DNA of 64,000 nt, from assembly GCF_000298295.1 (NCBI RefSeq), contig NZ_AMGM01000009.1:32074-96073 (forward strand), read 5' to 3'. This document shows positions 8,614 through 16,531 of this stretch, in pieces; the stretch's first letter is position 1; every line of letters starts with the position of its first letter. This stretch comes from Cecembia lonarensis LW9. Lineage in GTDB: Bacteria; Bacteroidota; Bacteroidia; Cytophagales; Cyclobacteriaceae. Below the pieces are notes generated by a model. It did not search any database and was not told the origin of the DNA. It saw only the letters and a program-made list of their open reading frames with translations. A program made the position numbers and the translations under genes.

Positions 8614-9210
8614 CTATTTGAGTTGAAGGAAATTGGAAAGTATACGTTCTCCCACCAAACCGCTTTTCTCTGGATGTGCCTGCATGGAATAAAAATTGTC
8701 TTTGTTCATCAAAGCAGCAAAATCATGGATATAATGGGTCTTTGCAATAGTAAAATCACTCAACTCACAATAATAGCTATGTACATAGTAAACAAAAGAC
8801 TGGGCTTCCAAACCTTCCAAAAGTGGGCCTTTTATATCAAAAATATCGTTCCAACCTACATGAGGGACTTTGTACTCGAAGGTATTTTCAGGAATAAAGC
8901 GCTTTACTTTAACGGGAAACACCCCCAAACAAGGAGTATCATTTTCTTCAGAATATTCACACAGCAATTGCTGTCCTAGACATACGCCGAAGAAGGGCTG
9001 TTTCAAATCCGGGATCAGCTTATCCAAATTCCTTTCTTTAAGGTATTTCATAGCTGTACTCGCTTCACCTTGACCAGGGAATATAACCTTATCTGCTTTT
9101 GCAATGGTTTCTAGATCATCAGTCAAAACAGCCTCTGTCCCTAATCGCTCCAAGGCATAAAGTACAGATTGTACATTGCCTGCATTGTATTTAATAACTG
9201 CTACCTTCAT
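8614..9210 (-). CDS. hisH: Imidazole glycerol phosphate synthase, glutaminase subunit
   Basis: HisH (198 residues) is the class I glutamine amidotransferase partner of HisF and supplies ammonia. The nucleophile motif GVCLGQQLLCEYSEE and the terminal HPEKS with its His-Glu pair complete the Cys-His-Glu triad; PGQGEASTAM is the family's oxyanion region. The ATG at 9210 gives the usual start MKVAVIKYNAGN; eight upstream residues in the same frame are not family-like and would overlap the candidate promoter. First gene of a partial his cluster H-A-F-IE; hisG, D, C and B are not in the window. Confidence 0.96.
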   Translation of the reverse strand: MKVAVIKYNAGNVQSVLYALERLGTEAVLTDDLETIAKADKVIFPGQGEASTAMKYLKERNLDKLIPDLKQPFFGVCLGQQLLCEYSEENDTPCLGVFPVKVKRFIPENTFEYKVPHVGWNDIFDIKGPLLEGLEAQSFVYYVHSYYCELSDFTIAKTHYIHDFAALMNKDNFYSMQAHPEKSGLVGERILSNFLQLK

Positions 9211-9231
9211 TTTGTAAATTAAAAGGTCAGA

Positions 9232-9239
9232 CAAAGGTA
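9232..9239 (-). promoter_or_regulatory. Candidate promoter of the hisH-A-F-IE cluster
   Basis: Minus-strand TACCTTTG matches the Bacteroidetes -7 box TAnnTTTG about 22 bases before the hisH ATG, giving a short leader. No clear -33 TTTG is seen at the expected spacing. Confidence 0.45.
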
Positions 9240-9283
9240 TCTTTCATTTTTGCTTTTTTGTCTAAACCATCCACATCTTTTCA

Positions 9284-9322
9284 ATAAAAAAACGTTCGTG
9301 AATCAAAGATCACAAACGCTTT
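9284..9322 (-). terminator. Intrinsic terminator downstream of phhA
   Basis: On the minus strand AAAGCGTTTGTGA and TCACGAACGTTT pair around a 7-8 base loop, with one bulge and one G-U pair, followed by a run of T. It lies 40 bases after the phhA stop and separates the aromatic cluster from the his cluster. Confidence 0.7.
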
Positions 9323-9362
9323 ATGAAAGTTTTAAAATAACTTCCCATTCATTGTTAATACA

Positions 9363-10145
9363 TTAGTTTTGAGCTGCCTCAGCCAGCATTTCTTCCAGGA
9401 CAGCTTCTATCTCAGGAAGAGATTCATACAGTTGCTCATAACTTTCAATAACGAAGTATTTGTCCTGAAATTTATCCTTCCAATAAGGGGTATTCATGAT
9501 CCTTTTCACATCATAATCGTAATGTGCCGGTTCATCGGATAAGCTATATTTTGTTTCTCCGGCAGAACTCAAAATTCCTGCACCATAAATCCTCAATTCT
9601 CCATTTTCTCTGATCAATCCAAATTCGATTGTAAACCAATATATCCTGGAAAGCAGCTCTATGGCCCATTTGTTTTCAATATGCTTTAAGGCAATACCGC
9701 TCAACTTTTCAAGAAAATCAACGTAAGGCTGATTGGTCAGCATGGGCATGTGCGCAAAGGCATCATGAAACATATCTGGTTCTTCCAAGTAATCCAACTG
9801 CTCCATTTTTCTTAACCATGTTGAGGAACAGAAACGCTTGTTATTCATCAAGCCAAAAAACAGATCATCATCAATTAAACCTGGAACAACCTGAATTGCC
9901 CAACCTGTACTCTTAGCCAATTTCCTGTTTACATCTGCAAAATCCGCAATTTTATCTGCTGTGAAATTGATTTCCTCAATTCCATCCAAATAAGCCTTGG
10001 ATGCTGCATTTGGAAGATTAACTATCTGCCTTTCAAAGAGGATTTTCCAAACATTAAAGTCTTCTTTCGTGTAAGCATTATAATCCTGCTTCATTTCTTT
10101 CAATCTGGGGTCAGAAAAGACCCAGTCTTTGGGTTTATTCGTCAT
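9363..10145 (-). CDS. phhA: Phenylalanine 4-monooxygenase (aromatic amino acid hydroxylase)
   Basis: This 260-residue enzyme hydroxylates phenylalanine to tyrosine using pterin and non-haem iron. The facial triad is visible as H127 and H132 in EPDMFHDAFAHMPML and E174 in IYWFTIEFGL, followed by YGAGILSSAGETKYSLS as in the catalytic domain of animal and bacterial enzymes. There is no N-terminal ACT regulatory domain. The ATG at 10145 gives a catalytic-domain-only protein; an in-frame ATG at 10181 is an alternative, and the longer extension is not family-like. It lies 183 bases after the DAHP synthase gene and has its own terminator. With fumarylacetoacetase at 53082-54353 it marks phenylalanine/tyrosine catabolism. 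Confidence 0.92.
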   Translation of the reverse strand: MTNKPKDWVFSDPRLKEMKQDYNAYTKEDFNVWKILFERQIVNLPNAASKAYLDGIEEINFTADKIADFADVNRKLAKSTGWAIQVVPGLIDDDLFFGLMNNKRFCSSTWLRKMEQLDYLEEPDMFHDAFAHMPMLTNQPYVDFLEKLSGIALKHIENKWAIELLSRIYWFTIEFGLIRENGELRIYGAGILSSAGETKYSLSDEPAHYDYDVKRIMNTPYWKDKFQDKYFVIESYEQLYESLPEIEAVLEEMLAEAAQN

Positions 10146-10264
10146 ATTATATTTGGGTTTCTTTTTTAAATGAGCCTCCATTTTCAAAATGTATGGCCCT
10201 CTTGATTGTACTCTTATTGTCTGACAAATGTTCTCGATTTGAAAAACCATTACCATCACACATT

Positions 10265-10272
10265 CAAAAATA
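10265..10272 (-). promoter_or_regulatory. Possible promoter of phhA
   Basis: Minus-strand TATTTTTG fits TAnnTTTG in the 183-base gap between the DAHP synthase gene and phhA. It is 120 bases before the preferred phhA start, so support is modest; it would let phhA be expressed apart from the trp operon. Confidence 0.3.
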
Positions 10273-10328
10273 ATCAATTTATGCTTTATGATAAATTTTA
10301 TTATCCGAATGGTGGAATGTACTCTGAC

Positions 10329-11348
10329 TTAAAGTAAATCGAAAGTTTTTCGCATGGCAAAAGTTTTTCTTATCCAATCTGATAGTAGTGCACTTTGGGA
10401 GAAGTCAAGTGTTTGCTGACCATCTGAATAAGCCTTCTCTGGCACCTCATGGGTTTCATAGATAATGCCATCTGCACCCGCCATTACTCCGGCCAAAGCC
10501 ATCTGTGGTACAAATTCCCGAATTCCAATTCCGTGAGAAGGATCTACAATTACGGGCAAATGGGATTTTGATTTTAAGATGGGTACTGCATTCAGATCCA
10601 AAGTGTTTCTACTGGCCCTTTCATAAGTCCTGATACCCCTTTCACAAAGAATCAACTTTTCATTACCACCTGAAAAGACATATTCAGCTGACTGCAGTAA
10701 TTCTTCTATTGTCCCTGAAATACCTCTTTTGATCATTACAGCCTTGTCCACCTTACCTAACTCATCCAAAAGATTGAAGTTCTGCGTATTCCTGGCCCCA
10801 ACTTGGTAAATATCCGTGTAGGGATACATTTCCTCTATTTGGGATACCTGCATGACTTCGGTAACAATCTTGATACCCTCTTCCTTGGCTATGTTGTACC
10901 ATAATTTCAAGCCATCAATTCCCATCCCCCTAAAAGCATAAGGACTGGTTCTGGGTTTGAACACACCACCCCGCATCATCCTGATGCCATTGGCTTTCAA
11001 ATGCCCTACCACTTTCCTGATTTGATCCTCTGATTCAATAGAACAGGGGCCTGCAATAATGGCCATATCCCCATCCTTGATAAAAACACCATCACCAAGG
11101 TCTATTGAGGTGGGTTTGGCTTTCCATTTTTTAGACACCAATTTATATTCATCAGAAACAATATGAATATCCTTAATGCCATCCTTTTGTCCAATTTTCC
11201 GAATATCGAAATTTTTCTTACCTATACCTATCAGGTAATTACCCAATTGGGTTTTTACCTCGGTCACTTTGTATCCGATTTCGTTGACTTCCTGTATCAG
11301 CGAATTTTTTTGTTTTTCACTGATATCTTCTTTTAACTGAATGATCAT
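10329..11348 (-). CDS. aroF: 3-deoxy-7-phosphoheptulonate (DAHP) synthase with N-terminal regulatory domain
   Basis: This enzyme condenses PEP and erythrose-4-phosphate in the first shikimate-pathway step. It has 339 residues. The ferredoxin-like N-terminal domain (about 1-75) is of the kind that mediates feedback inhibition in Thermotoga-type (Ibeta) enzymes. The KDPS/DAHPS barrel follows, with the metal-ligand Cys in IIAGPCSIES, and MMRGGVFKPRTSPYAFRG and VDPSHGIG. It starts 3 bases after the trpA stop, so it belongs to the trp operon. This places control of carbon entry into the aromatic pathway under the same attenuator as trp genes. aroG is an equally used symbol. Confidence 0.93.
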   Translation of the reverse strand: MIIQLKEDISEKQKNSLIQEVNEIGYKVTEVKTQLGNYLIGIGKKNFDIRKIGQKDGIKDIHIVSDEYKLVSKKWKAKPTSIDLGDGVFIKDGDMAIIAGPCSIESEDQIRKVVGHLKANGIRMMRGGVFKPRTSPYAFRGMGIDGLKLWYNIAKEEGIKIVTEVMQVSQIEEMYPYTDIYQVGARNTQNFNLLDELGKVDKAVMIKRGISGTIEELLQSAEYVFSGGNEKLILCERGIRTYERASRNTLDLNAVPILKSKSHLPVIVDPSHGIGIREFVPQMALAGVMAGADGIIYETHEVPEKAYSDGQQTLDFSQSALLSDWIRKTFAMRKTFDLL

Positions 11349-11351
11349 AAA

Positions 11352-12125
11352 TTATGAGATTACTGATCTGATATATGCCAATATATCGGCTTTCAAATCT
11401 TTACTTTCTTTGATTTTTTTAATAAAAGCACTGCCTATAATAGCCCCATTACCGTAAAGGGAAGCTTTATAAAATGTTCCCGCGTCTGAAATACCAAAAC
11501 CTATCAGTCTCGGGTTTTTGAGTCCCATGGATTGTACCCTTTGGAAATACGCGATTTGCTCCTCGGAAATACCTGTACGGGCTCCGGTAATGGAATGTGC
11601 TGAAACCATGTAAATGAAGCCGTTAGAATGTTCATCAATCTCACGTATGCGCTTTTCACTGGTCTGAGGTGATATCAGAAAAGTATTCCGCAGTCCATAC
11701 TGGTTAAATAGTTCTTTGTATTCATCCAAATATTGCTGCATAGGCAGATCTGGCAAAATCAGACCATCAATGCCCAGTTCCTGGCATTTTTTGCAGAAAT
11801 TCTCCATGCCGTACTGTATGATTGGATTTAGATACCCCATCAATACCACTGGTATGGAAACAGTCTTCCGCATATCCTGAAGTTGTTCGAAAAGCTTTTT
11901 CAAACTCATACCATTATTCAGCGCAATCATGTTACTGTCCTGAATCGTGGGACCATCAGCGATGGGGTCACTGTAAGGAACGCCTATTTCAATAATATCA
12001 GCTCCTGCAGCCTCTATGGACTCCATTATTGGTAGCGTATCCTCCAATTTGGGAAAACCTGCTGTAAAATAAATGGATAATACACGTTCCTTTTTCTTTT
12101 GGAACAATTGATCTATTCTGTTCAT
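11352..12125 (-). CDS. trpA: Tryptophan synthase alpha chain
   Basis: TrpA (257 residues) cleaves indole-3-glycerol phosphate to indole in the alpha2beta2 complex. The catalytic Glu and Asp are in IIEIGVPYSDPIADGPTIQ, and the barrel phosphate loop is LIGFGISDAG. The unusual feature is the 87-base gap after trpB, which is filled by a degenerate 7-base purine-rich repeat; other neighbours in this operon overlap or nearly touch. Confidence 0.97.
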   Translation of the reverse strand: MNRIDQLFQKKKERVLSIYFTAGFPKLEDTLPIMESIEAAGADIIEIGVPYSDPIADGPTIQDSNMIALNNGMSLKKLFEQLQDMRKTVSIPVVLMGYLNPIIQYGMENFCKKCQELGIDGLILPDLPMQQYLDEYKELFNQYGLRNTFLISPQTSEKRIREIDEHSNGFIYMVSAHSITGARTGISEEQIAYFQRVQSMGLKNPRLIGFGISDAGTFYKASLYGNGAIIGSAFIKKIKESKDLKADILAYIRSVIS

Positions 12126-12140
12126 ATAATTATATTCACC

Positions 12141-12212
12141 AAATTCTAATTCTTCCGAAATCCGCCTTCCTACTTCCGAGATTCTAACCTCTCGTCTCTC
12201 GCCTCTAATCTC
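12141..12212. repeat. Degenerate 7-bp tandem repeat between trpB and trpA
   Basis: About ten consecutive 7-base units of the pattern TTCCGAA, TTCCTAC, TTCCGAG, TCTCTCG, CCTCTAA run up to the trpB stop codon. In the mRNA sense the tract is purine-rich and starts directly after the TAA. It shares GCGAGAGACGAGAG with the tract at 41590-41695 after tex. No open frame or hairpin explains it. Confidence 0.7.
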
Positions 12213-13400
12213 TTAATACCCTCCCCACTTGATATAGGTATCCAAATCCTTATCTCCCCTTCCTGAAAGATTGATTACTATTACAGCATCTTTTTGATAT
12301 TCGATCATGTTGAGAGCGTGCAGTGCATGGGCAGTTTCAATGGCAGGGATAATACCCTCTAACCTACTGAGTTCAATTCCCGCTTTCATGGCGTCCTCGT
12401 CTTCGACAGCCACAAACTCACCCCTTCCAATGTCAAATAAATGCGCATGAACCGGACCAATACCAGGATAATCCAGCCCAGCAGAAATCGAATGGGGTTC
12501 TACAACCTGACCATCTTCTGTCTGCATCAGAAGGGTTTTGCTTCCATGCAGAATTCCTGGTGTTCCTAGAGCTGTTGTTGCAGCTGATTTTCCGGAACTC
12601 ACACCAAGACCAGCCGCTTCAGCCGCAATCAACCTTACTTCAGGACTATTATAATAATGGTAAAATGCTCCGGCGGCATTGCTTCCTCCACCAACACAGG
12701 CAATGACCAAATCTGGATTTTCCCTTCCTTCTTTTTCAAGTAATTGCCATTTCATCTCTTCTGAAATCACAGACTGAAACCTTGCTACCATTTCCGGATA
12801 AGGATGGGGACCTACCACAGAACCTATAATATAATGCGTGTCAACAGGGTTGTTGATCCATTGTCTCATGGCCTCATTCGTGGCGTCTTTTAGGGTTTGA
12901 GAACCAGAAGTCGCTGGTACTACCTTCGCACCTAATATTTTCATCCTTTCTACGTTTGGTCTTTGTCTTTGTATATCCAAAGCTCCCATGTAAACCGTGC
13001 AATCCATCCCCATCAAAGCACAGACAGTCGCTGTGGCCACACCGTGCTGTCCGGCACCGGTCTCCGCTATAATCCTTTTTTTGCCCAACATTTTGGCCAT
13101 AATGATCTGGCCAACGGTATTATTGACTTTATGGGCACCAGTATGGCAAAGATCCTCGCGTTTTAAATAAATCTTTGCTCCATATTTCTCGGAAAGTCTT
13201 GAGGCAAGATATAATGGGGTAGGTCTTCCCACATAGTCCTTTAACAGGCTTCTGAACTCTTTTTGAAAGGCTTCTGAAGCCATAATCTGCTCATAATTAT
13301 CCCTCAATTCTTCAATATTGGGATGCAGCATTTCTGGAATATATGCTCCTCCAAATTTGCCATAAAAGCCTTTTTCATCAACTCTAATCATATCATTCAT
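12213..13400 (-). CDS. trpB: Tryptophan synthase beta chain
   Basis: TrpB1-type subunit (395 residues), a PLP enzyme joining indole and serine. The PLP lysine is K91 in [13 protein letters not shown]. The Gly/Ser-rich phosphate loop [10 protein letters not shown] and the substrate loop [14 protein letters not shown] are present. The C-terminal [10 protein letters not shown] is typical. It lies between trpF (42 bases upstream) and trpA (87 bases downstream). The ATG at 13400 is used; a second ATG three codons in is possible. Confidence 0.98.
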   Translation of the reverse strand: MNDMIRVDEKGFYGKFGGAYIPEMLHPNIEELRDNYEQIMASEAFQKEFRSLLKDYVGRPTPLYLASRLSEKYGAKIYLKREDLCHTGAHKVNNTVGQIIMAKMLGKKRIIAETGAGQHGVATATVCALMGMDCTVYMGALDIQRQRPNVERMKILGAKVVPATSGSQTLKDATNEAMRQWINNPVDTHYIIGSVVGPHPYPEMVARFQSVISEEMKWQLLEKEGRENPDLVIACVGGGSNAAGAFYHYYNSPEVRLIAAEAAGLGVSSGKSAATTALGTPGILHGSKTLLMQTEDGQVVEPHSISAGLDYPGIGPVHAHLFDIGRGEFVAVEDEDAMKAGIELSRLEGIIPAIETAHALHALNMIEYQKDAVIVINLSGRGDKDLDTYIKWGGY

Positions 13401-13442
13401 GGACTAATGTTTCAAATAATTTATACTTATGCTCGATTCGGT

Positions 13443-14069
13443 TTATACCATTAATTGCTTTTTAAATGCTTTGATTTTTGGGATATCCTTTAATCCCGGG
13501 GCGATCTCAAACCTTGAATTGATGTCTAAACCTGCTAATTGAGGCATCTGCTTTTTTAAGTCGAGAATGGCCTGAACTTCTTCAATACCAATCCCGCCAC
13601 TCAAGATAAAAGGTTTCTCGTAAGGATAATTTTTCAACAACGACCAATCAAATGTTTTTCCACTTCCTCCGTGATACTCAGTATAAGTGTCAAAGAGAAA
13701 ATAATCCACCCAAGGAAGATACGGCCGAAGTAGCTCCCAATCTATTTTATTACCAATTTTAAAGACTTTAAAGATTTCCAATCCTGACTTTTCCTTAAGC
13801 AACCTCACTTCCTCCACACTTTCATTTCCATGTAGCTGAAGCACCTTAAGCCCAAAAAGAGCTACTTTTTCAAGAACTGAAGAAAGAGGTTCATTCACAA
13901 AGACCCCAACTTTGTCGAGACTTCTGGCTGCCGAAGCTATCTCACCCGATGTACCAACATAACGGGGTGAGGGCGGATAAAATATCATACCCATCCAATC
14001 CGGGTTGACCTCATTGACCAATTCCTGGATATTTTGGGGATGCACCATACCACAAACTTTTAGTTTCAT
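13443..14069 (-). CDS. trpF: Phosphoribosylanthranilate isomerase
   Basis: TrpF (208 residues) performs the Amadori rearrangement of PRA to CdRP. The catalytic Cys is in MKLKVCGMVHPQN, the catalytic Asp in FLFDTYTEYHGGSGKTFDW, and the phosphate loop is PFILSGGIGIEEV. The ATG overlaps the trpC stop by four bases (ATGA), so translation is coupled. It is a separate gene here, not a trpC-trpF fusion as in enteric bacteria. Confidence 0.96.
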   Translation of the reverse strand: MKLKVCGMVHPQNIQELVNEVNPDWMGMIFYPPSPRYVGTSGEIASAARSLDKVGVFVNEPLSSVLEKVALFGLKVLQLHGNESVEEVRLLKEKSGLEIFKVFKIGNKIDWELLRPYLPWVDYFLFDTYTEYHGGSGKTFDWSLLKNYPYEKPFILSGGIGIEEVQAILDLKKQMPQLAGLDINSRFEIAPGLKDIPKIKAFKKQLMV

Positions 14070-14887
14070 TTGACTAGAATTGTACCTTTTTCCTTAAGAA
14101 TTCTTCTGTACGCATTCATGAAATTAAGGGCCGCCTGATGTGGTCTACTGGATTTCATGAAATTTTCCCCAATCAAAAACCCATCGAACCCTGCTTTTTT
14201 TAATTCAAAAAGCGTTTCAGGCTCCGAAATACCACTTTCTGAAATTTTAACAAATTCGGTGGGAATCTTATCTACCAAACTGTATGAAGTATCTAGAGAA
14301 ACTTTAAAAGTTTTCAAACTCCTATTATTCACCCCTACTAAATCCAGGTATTCATTGAGGCTATTTTCAAGTTCCAGTCCATCATGCACCTCCATCAGTA
14401 CTTCCAACCCCATGTTTTTAGCAAAGGCAGCCAGCTCTTTTAACCTCTTAGGTTCAAGTGCTGCGGCAATCAATAGAATACAATCTGCTCCAATGGATTT
14501 GGCTTCAATAATCTGGTATTCATCTATGATGAAATCTTTGCGAAGGATGGGACAGAAATTGAAATTCCTTGCGAGGGTCAAATCCTCATTTCTACCCCCA
14601 AAAAATTCGCTATCAGTCAATATGGATAATGCAGAAGCGCCAGCCTGCATGTATCCTATTGTCACGGTCTCCACTGAAGATGTGACATTAATATTGCCCT
14701 TAGACGGTGACTTTCTTTTAAATTCAGCAATAATACCTGTTTTATCAGCTCTCTGAATATACTTTTTCATAGAAACCGCCTGTGTATTGAAATAAGTGCT
14801 TTTCTCAAGGAGTTTAATAGGAATCAAACTTTTTCTTTCAGCCACCTCAACTTTTTTATATGCAATAATTTTATCTAGGATATTCAT
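14066..14887 (-). CDS. trpC: Indole-3-glycerol phosphate synthase
   Basis: TrpC (273 residues) closes the indole ring from CdRP. Family motifs are IIAEFKRKSPSKGNIN with the catalytic lysine, ALSILTDSEFFGG, LRKDFIIDEYQIIEAKSIGAD and LVGVNNRSLKTF, then VKISESGISEP and GFLIGENFM. It starts 1 base after the trpD stop and overlaps trpF by four bases. Confidence 0.97.
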   Translation of the reverse strand: MNILDKIIAYKKVEVAERKSLIPIKLLEKSTYFNTQAVSMKKYIQRADKTGIIAEFKRKSPSKGNINVTSSVETVTIGYMQAGASALSILTDSEFFGGRNEDLTLARNFNFCPILRKDFIIDEYQIIEAKSIGADCILLIAAALEPKRLKELAAFAKNMGLEVLMEVHDGLELENSLNEYLDLVGVNNRSLKTFKVSLDTSYSLVDKIPTEFVKISESGISEPETLFELKKAGFDGFLIGENFMKSSRPHQAALNFMNAYRRILKEKGTILVK

Positions 14888-14888
14888 A

Positions 14889-15902
14889 TTAATTTGAAAT
14901 AGAAATTTTTGTACTTGGATTGATTAAGGCTTTGAATACAGCTAATGCTTTACCGGAATGAAGAGAAATTTCTGCTTTTTCAATAGCTTCTGCAAAAGAC
15001 AATTGTTTATCAGCTGTAGTCAAAGCTGCCGCTGCATTCGCAATCACAACGGCATTTTGCTCCTTAGAACCTTGTCCTGTTAATATCTGTTCAAAAATCT
15101 TTGCGGAAGCATCAACAGTCTTCCCTCCTGCGATACTTTTTGCCTGTATTAGCGGTAATCCTATAGATTCAGGACTGTATAATTTCTCTCCATCATTGGA
15201 AATCATCTTAAAATCGCCTGTAAGGGAAATCTCATCATAACCATCTAGGGCATGAAGGATACTGAATCTCCCCTCCTGATCCTGATACAGGTAAGCATAG
15301 AGTCTTGCCAACTCCAAGCTGAACACACCTACCAATTGCTTCTTTGGGAAACTAGGATTGACCATAGGGCCCAACATATTGAAAAAAGTTTTTACGCCCA
15401 GTTCCTTACGAATGGGGGCCACATTTTTCATAGCAGGGTGAAATAAAGGTGCATGCAGAAAACAAATGCCAGCCTCATCCAGACTCTTCCTGATCTTACC
15501 GATATCATTCGTGAATTCATAGCCGAAATATGCCAGAAGATTGGAAGACCCACATATAGATGATACCCCTGTATTCCCATGTTTGGCTACTGCCTGACTT
15601 GCTCCTGCCACAATAAAAGATGCCAATGTTGAGATGTTAAACGTATCCTTCCCATCCCCTCCAGTACCACAAAGGTCTATGGCATCATATTCTGGAATAT
15701 CGACCGGAATACACAATTCCAACATAGCCTGCCGGAAACCTGAAAGTTCTTCTACTGTAATACTACGCATCAGGTACACTGTAAGAAAGGCCGCAATCTG
15801 ACTTGGGTTATACCCACCTGTGGCAATATTTTTCAACACCTCTCTGGCCTGTTCTTTGGAAAGGGTTCTATGCTCTATCAAATGATTTAATATCTCTTTC
15901 AT
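14889..15902 (-). CDS. trpD: Anthranilate phosphoribosyltransferase
   Basis: TrpD (337 residues) transfers phosphoribose from PRPP to anthranilate. It shows DLCGTGGDGKDTFNIST (PRPP/phosphate loop), AKHGNTGVSSICGSSN and the central RKELGVKTFFNMLGPMVNP. The helical N-terminal dimerisation domain precedes it. Its ATG overlaps the trpG stop by four bases (TCAT on the plus strand at 15899-15902). It is not fused to trpG. Confidence 0.97.
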   Translation of the reverse strand: MKEILNHLIEHRTLSKEQAREVLKNIATGGYNPSQIAAFLTVYLMRSITVEELSGFRQAMLELCIPVDIPEYDAIDLCGTGGDGKDTFNISTLASFIVAGASQAVAKHGNTGVSSICGSSNLLAYFGYEFTNDIGKIRKSLDEAGICFLHAPLFHPAMKNVAPIRKELGVKTFFNMLGPMVNPSFPKKQLVGVFSLELARLYAYLYQDQEGRFSILHALDGYDEISLTGDFKMISNDGEKLYSPESIGLPLIQAKSIAGGKTVDASAKIFEQILTGQGSKEQNAVVIANAAAALTTADKQLSFAEAIEKAEISLHSGKALAVFKALINPSTKISISN

Positions 15903-16489
15903 AATTTCTCAATGCTTACATGCACAGGGACCAACCAATTTCGGATCATCCGTACACCATGTTCTGTCAAAATCGATTCCGGATGAAACTGTAATCCCCT
16001 GATCGCATAATCCCTATGCCTGACACCCATGATCTGTTGATCAGGTGTTCTTGCTATTACTTCCAATTCACCCGGAAGGGTCTGCTCATCAATTACCCAA
16101 GAATGGTAGCGGCCAACGGTAAACCACTCCTGTAAGCCTTCAAAAAGCAAATCTTTTTCGATTTTTACTTCTGAGGCGACACCATGCACTACCTCAGATA
16201 AGTTCATAAGACTGGCACCAAAAGCTTCCCCTATAGCCTGATGTCCCAGACAGACCCCCAGAATATCCTTAGAAGAACCATATGCTTGGATTAACTTCGG
16301 CATAATGCCTGCTTCTGAGGGAATTCCCGGACCGGGAGAAAGTAAGATTTTATCATACTTTTCCACCGCTGCCAAATTGATCTTATCATTCCGAAAAATG
16401 TCCATCTGAGCACCAAAACCAAGCTGCCGGATAATATACACCAGGTTATAGGTGAAGGAATCATAATTATCTAAAACCAGTATTTTCAT
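15899..16489 (-). CDS. trpG: Anthranilate synthase component II (glutamine amidotransferase)
   Basis: TrpG (196 residues) supplies ammonia to TrpE. The start MKILVLDNYDSFTYNLVYII, oxyanion loop LLSPGPGIPSEAG, nucleophile GVCLGHQAIGEAFG and RGLQFHPESILTEHG (His and Glu of the triad) are all present. It lies 42 bases after trpE and overlaps trpD by four bases. In many bacteria a TrpG-type protein also serves PabB; that cannot be told from sequence. Confidence 0.95.
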   Translation of the reverse strand: MKILVLDNYDSFTYNLVYIIRQLGFGAQMDIFRNDKINLAAVEKYDKILLSPGPGIPSEAGIMPKLIQAYGSSKDILGVCLGHQAIGEAFGASLMNLSEVVHGVASEVKIEKDLLFEGLQEWFTVGRYHSWVIDEQTLPGELEVIARTPDQQIMGVRHRDYAIRGLQFHPESILTEHGVRMIRNWLVPVHVSIEKL

Positions 16490-16531
16490 TGTTCTGAATT
16501 CTAATTACACTTTCTTGGACTTTGAAGCTTT

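Noticed and set aside
9211..9362. A histidine attenuator before hisH
   Set aside because: No short frame with His codons and no terminator between the promoter-like box and hisH; the hairpin there terminates phhA.
12141..12212. The trpB-trpA repeat as a CRISPR array
   Set aside because: Units are 7 bases, degenerate and contiguous, with no spacers and no cas genes.
14157..14756. A 199-codon frame antisense to trpC
   Set aside because: trpC on the other strand is certain from its motifs; the antisense translation has no recognisable feature and is Ser-rich as expected from the complement.
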